DNA from: Candidatus Zixiibacteriota bacterium | GTDB lineage: Bacteria; Zixibacteria; MSB-5A5; SM1-73 | Assembly: GCA_029933635.1 (NCBI GenBank) | Contig: JAOZNS010000043.1 | Span: 1-13,845, forward strand | Direction: 5' to 3' | Length of the DNA stretch: 13,845 nt | Part shown: piece by piece, positions 13,756 through 13,845 of the stretch | Numbering within the stretch: position 1 is the stretch's first letter | How the letters are laid out: each line of letters opens with the position of its first letter | Notes under the pieces: model-generated | Databases searched by the model: none | Seen by the model: only the letters and a program-made list of their open reading frames with translations | What the model was told of the DNA's origin: nothing | Position numbers and translations under genes: made by a program

Positions 13756-13845
13756 GATTTTTTTGTTTGGGTCCAAGCTTTGAGGAAAGGTATTCCTGTT
13801 CCATTTTCCTTAAAAGATCAACTCTTTGGTTTTGAGTGGAATCTG
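13739..13845 (-). CDS. Possible C-terminal end of a gene entering from the right edge
   Basis: One minus-strand frame is open from the window edge for 34 codons, including QNQRVDLLRKMEQEYLSSKL, and stops at 13741-13739 inside repeat copy C. The composition looks protein-like but the fragment is too short to assign, and chance is a real possibility. Confidence 0.22.
   Translation of the reverse strand, partial: DSTQNQRVDLLRKMEQEYLSSKLGPKQKNRVFLI

Overview
This window most likely comes from a Gram-negative, uncultivated FCB-type lineage (Zixibacteria/KSB1/WOR-3-like). The assignment is an inference. It rests on two tandem GWxTD-domain secreted proteins, a small outer-membrane beta-barrel protein, an adenosine-specific-kinase family protein and many A-rich intergenic spacers carrying dispersed repeats. 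No rRNA, tRNA, CRISPR array, transposase or phage gene was recognised.

Positions 1-4778 are read on the minus strand. A three-gene operon (small 4-TM SMR/EamA-like protein, family 2 glycosyltransferase, and a GT-C/PMT-type membrane glycosyltransferase cut by the window edge) follows a near-consensus promoter. It has the logic of a lipid-linked sugar pathway: charge a lipid carrier, flip it, transfer the sugar outside. Upstream lie an MBL-fold exonuclease of the ligase-associated type and an adenosine-specific-kinase family gene with a symmetrical terminator just after its stop.

Positions 5536-13533 are read on the plus strand. First come the two GWxTD paralogues, then a PorT-like beta-barrel protein. 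A NatA/NatB-type ABC exporter follows, whose ATPase gene appears to be transcribed as a leaderless mRNA. After it come an MFS transporter and a cold-shock protein gene. Upstream of the cold-shock gene a strong promoter is followed about 100 nt later by a strong intrinsic terminator, which implies an attenuated leader or a stand-alone small RNA.

The non-coding DNA is the least ordinary part. A modular repeat family occurs near 3928-4193, 5173-5359 and 13666-13755, with modules shuffled between copies. One module forms a hairpin whose differences between copies all keep base pairing. A second, REP-like palindrome type occurs at 4032-4063 and inside the natA-natB spacer. I saw no convincing new multi-gene system. 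The best candidates for something undescribed are the repeat family, the cold-shock leader RNA and the secreted GWxTD pair.
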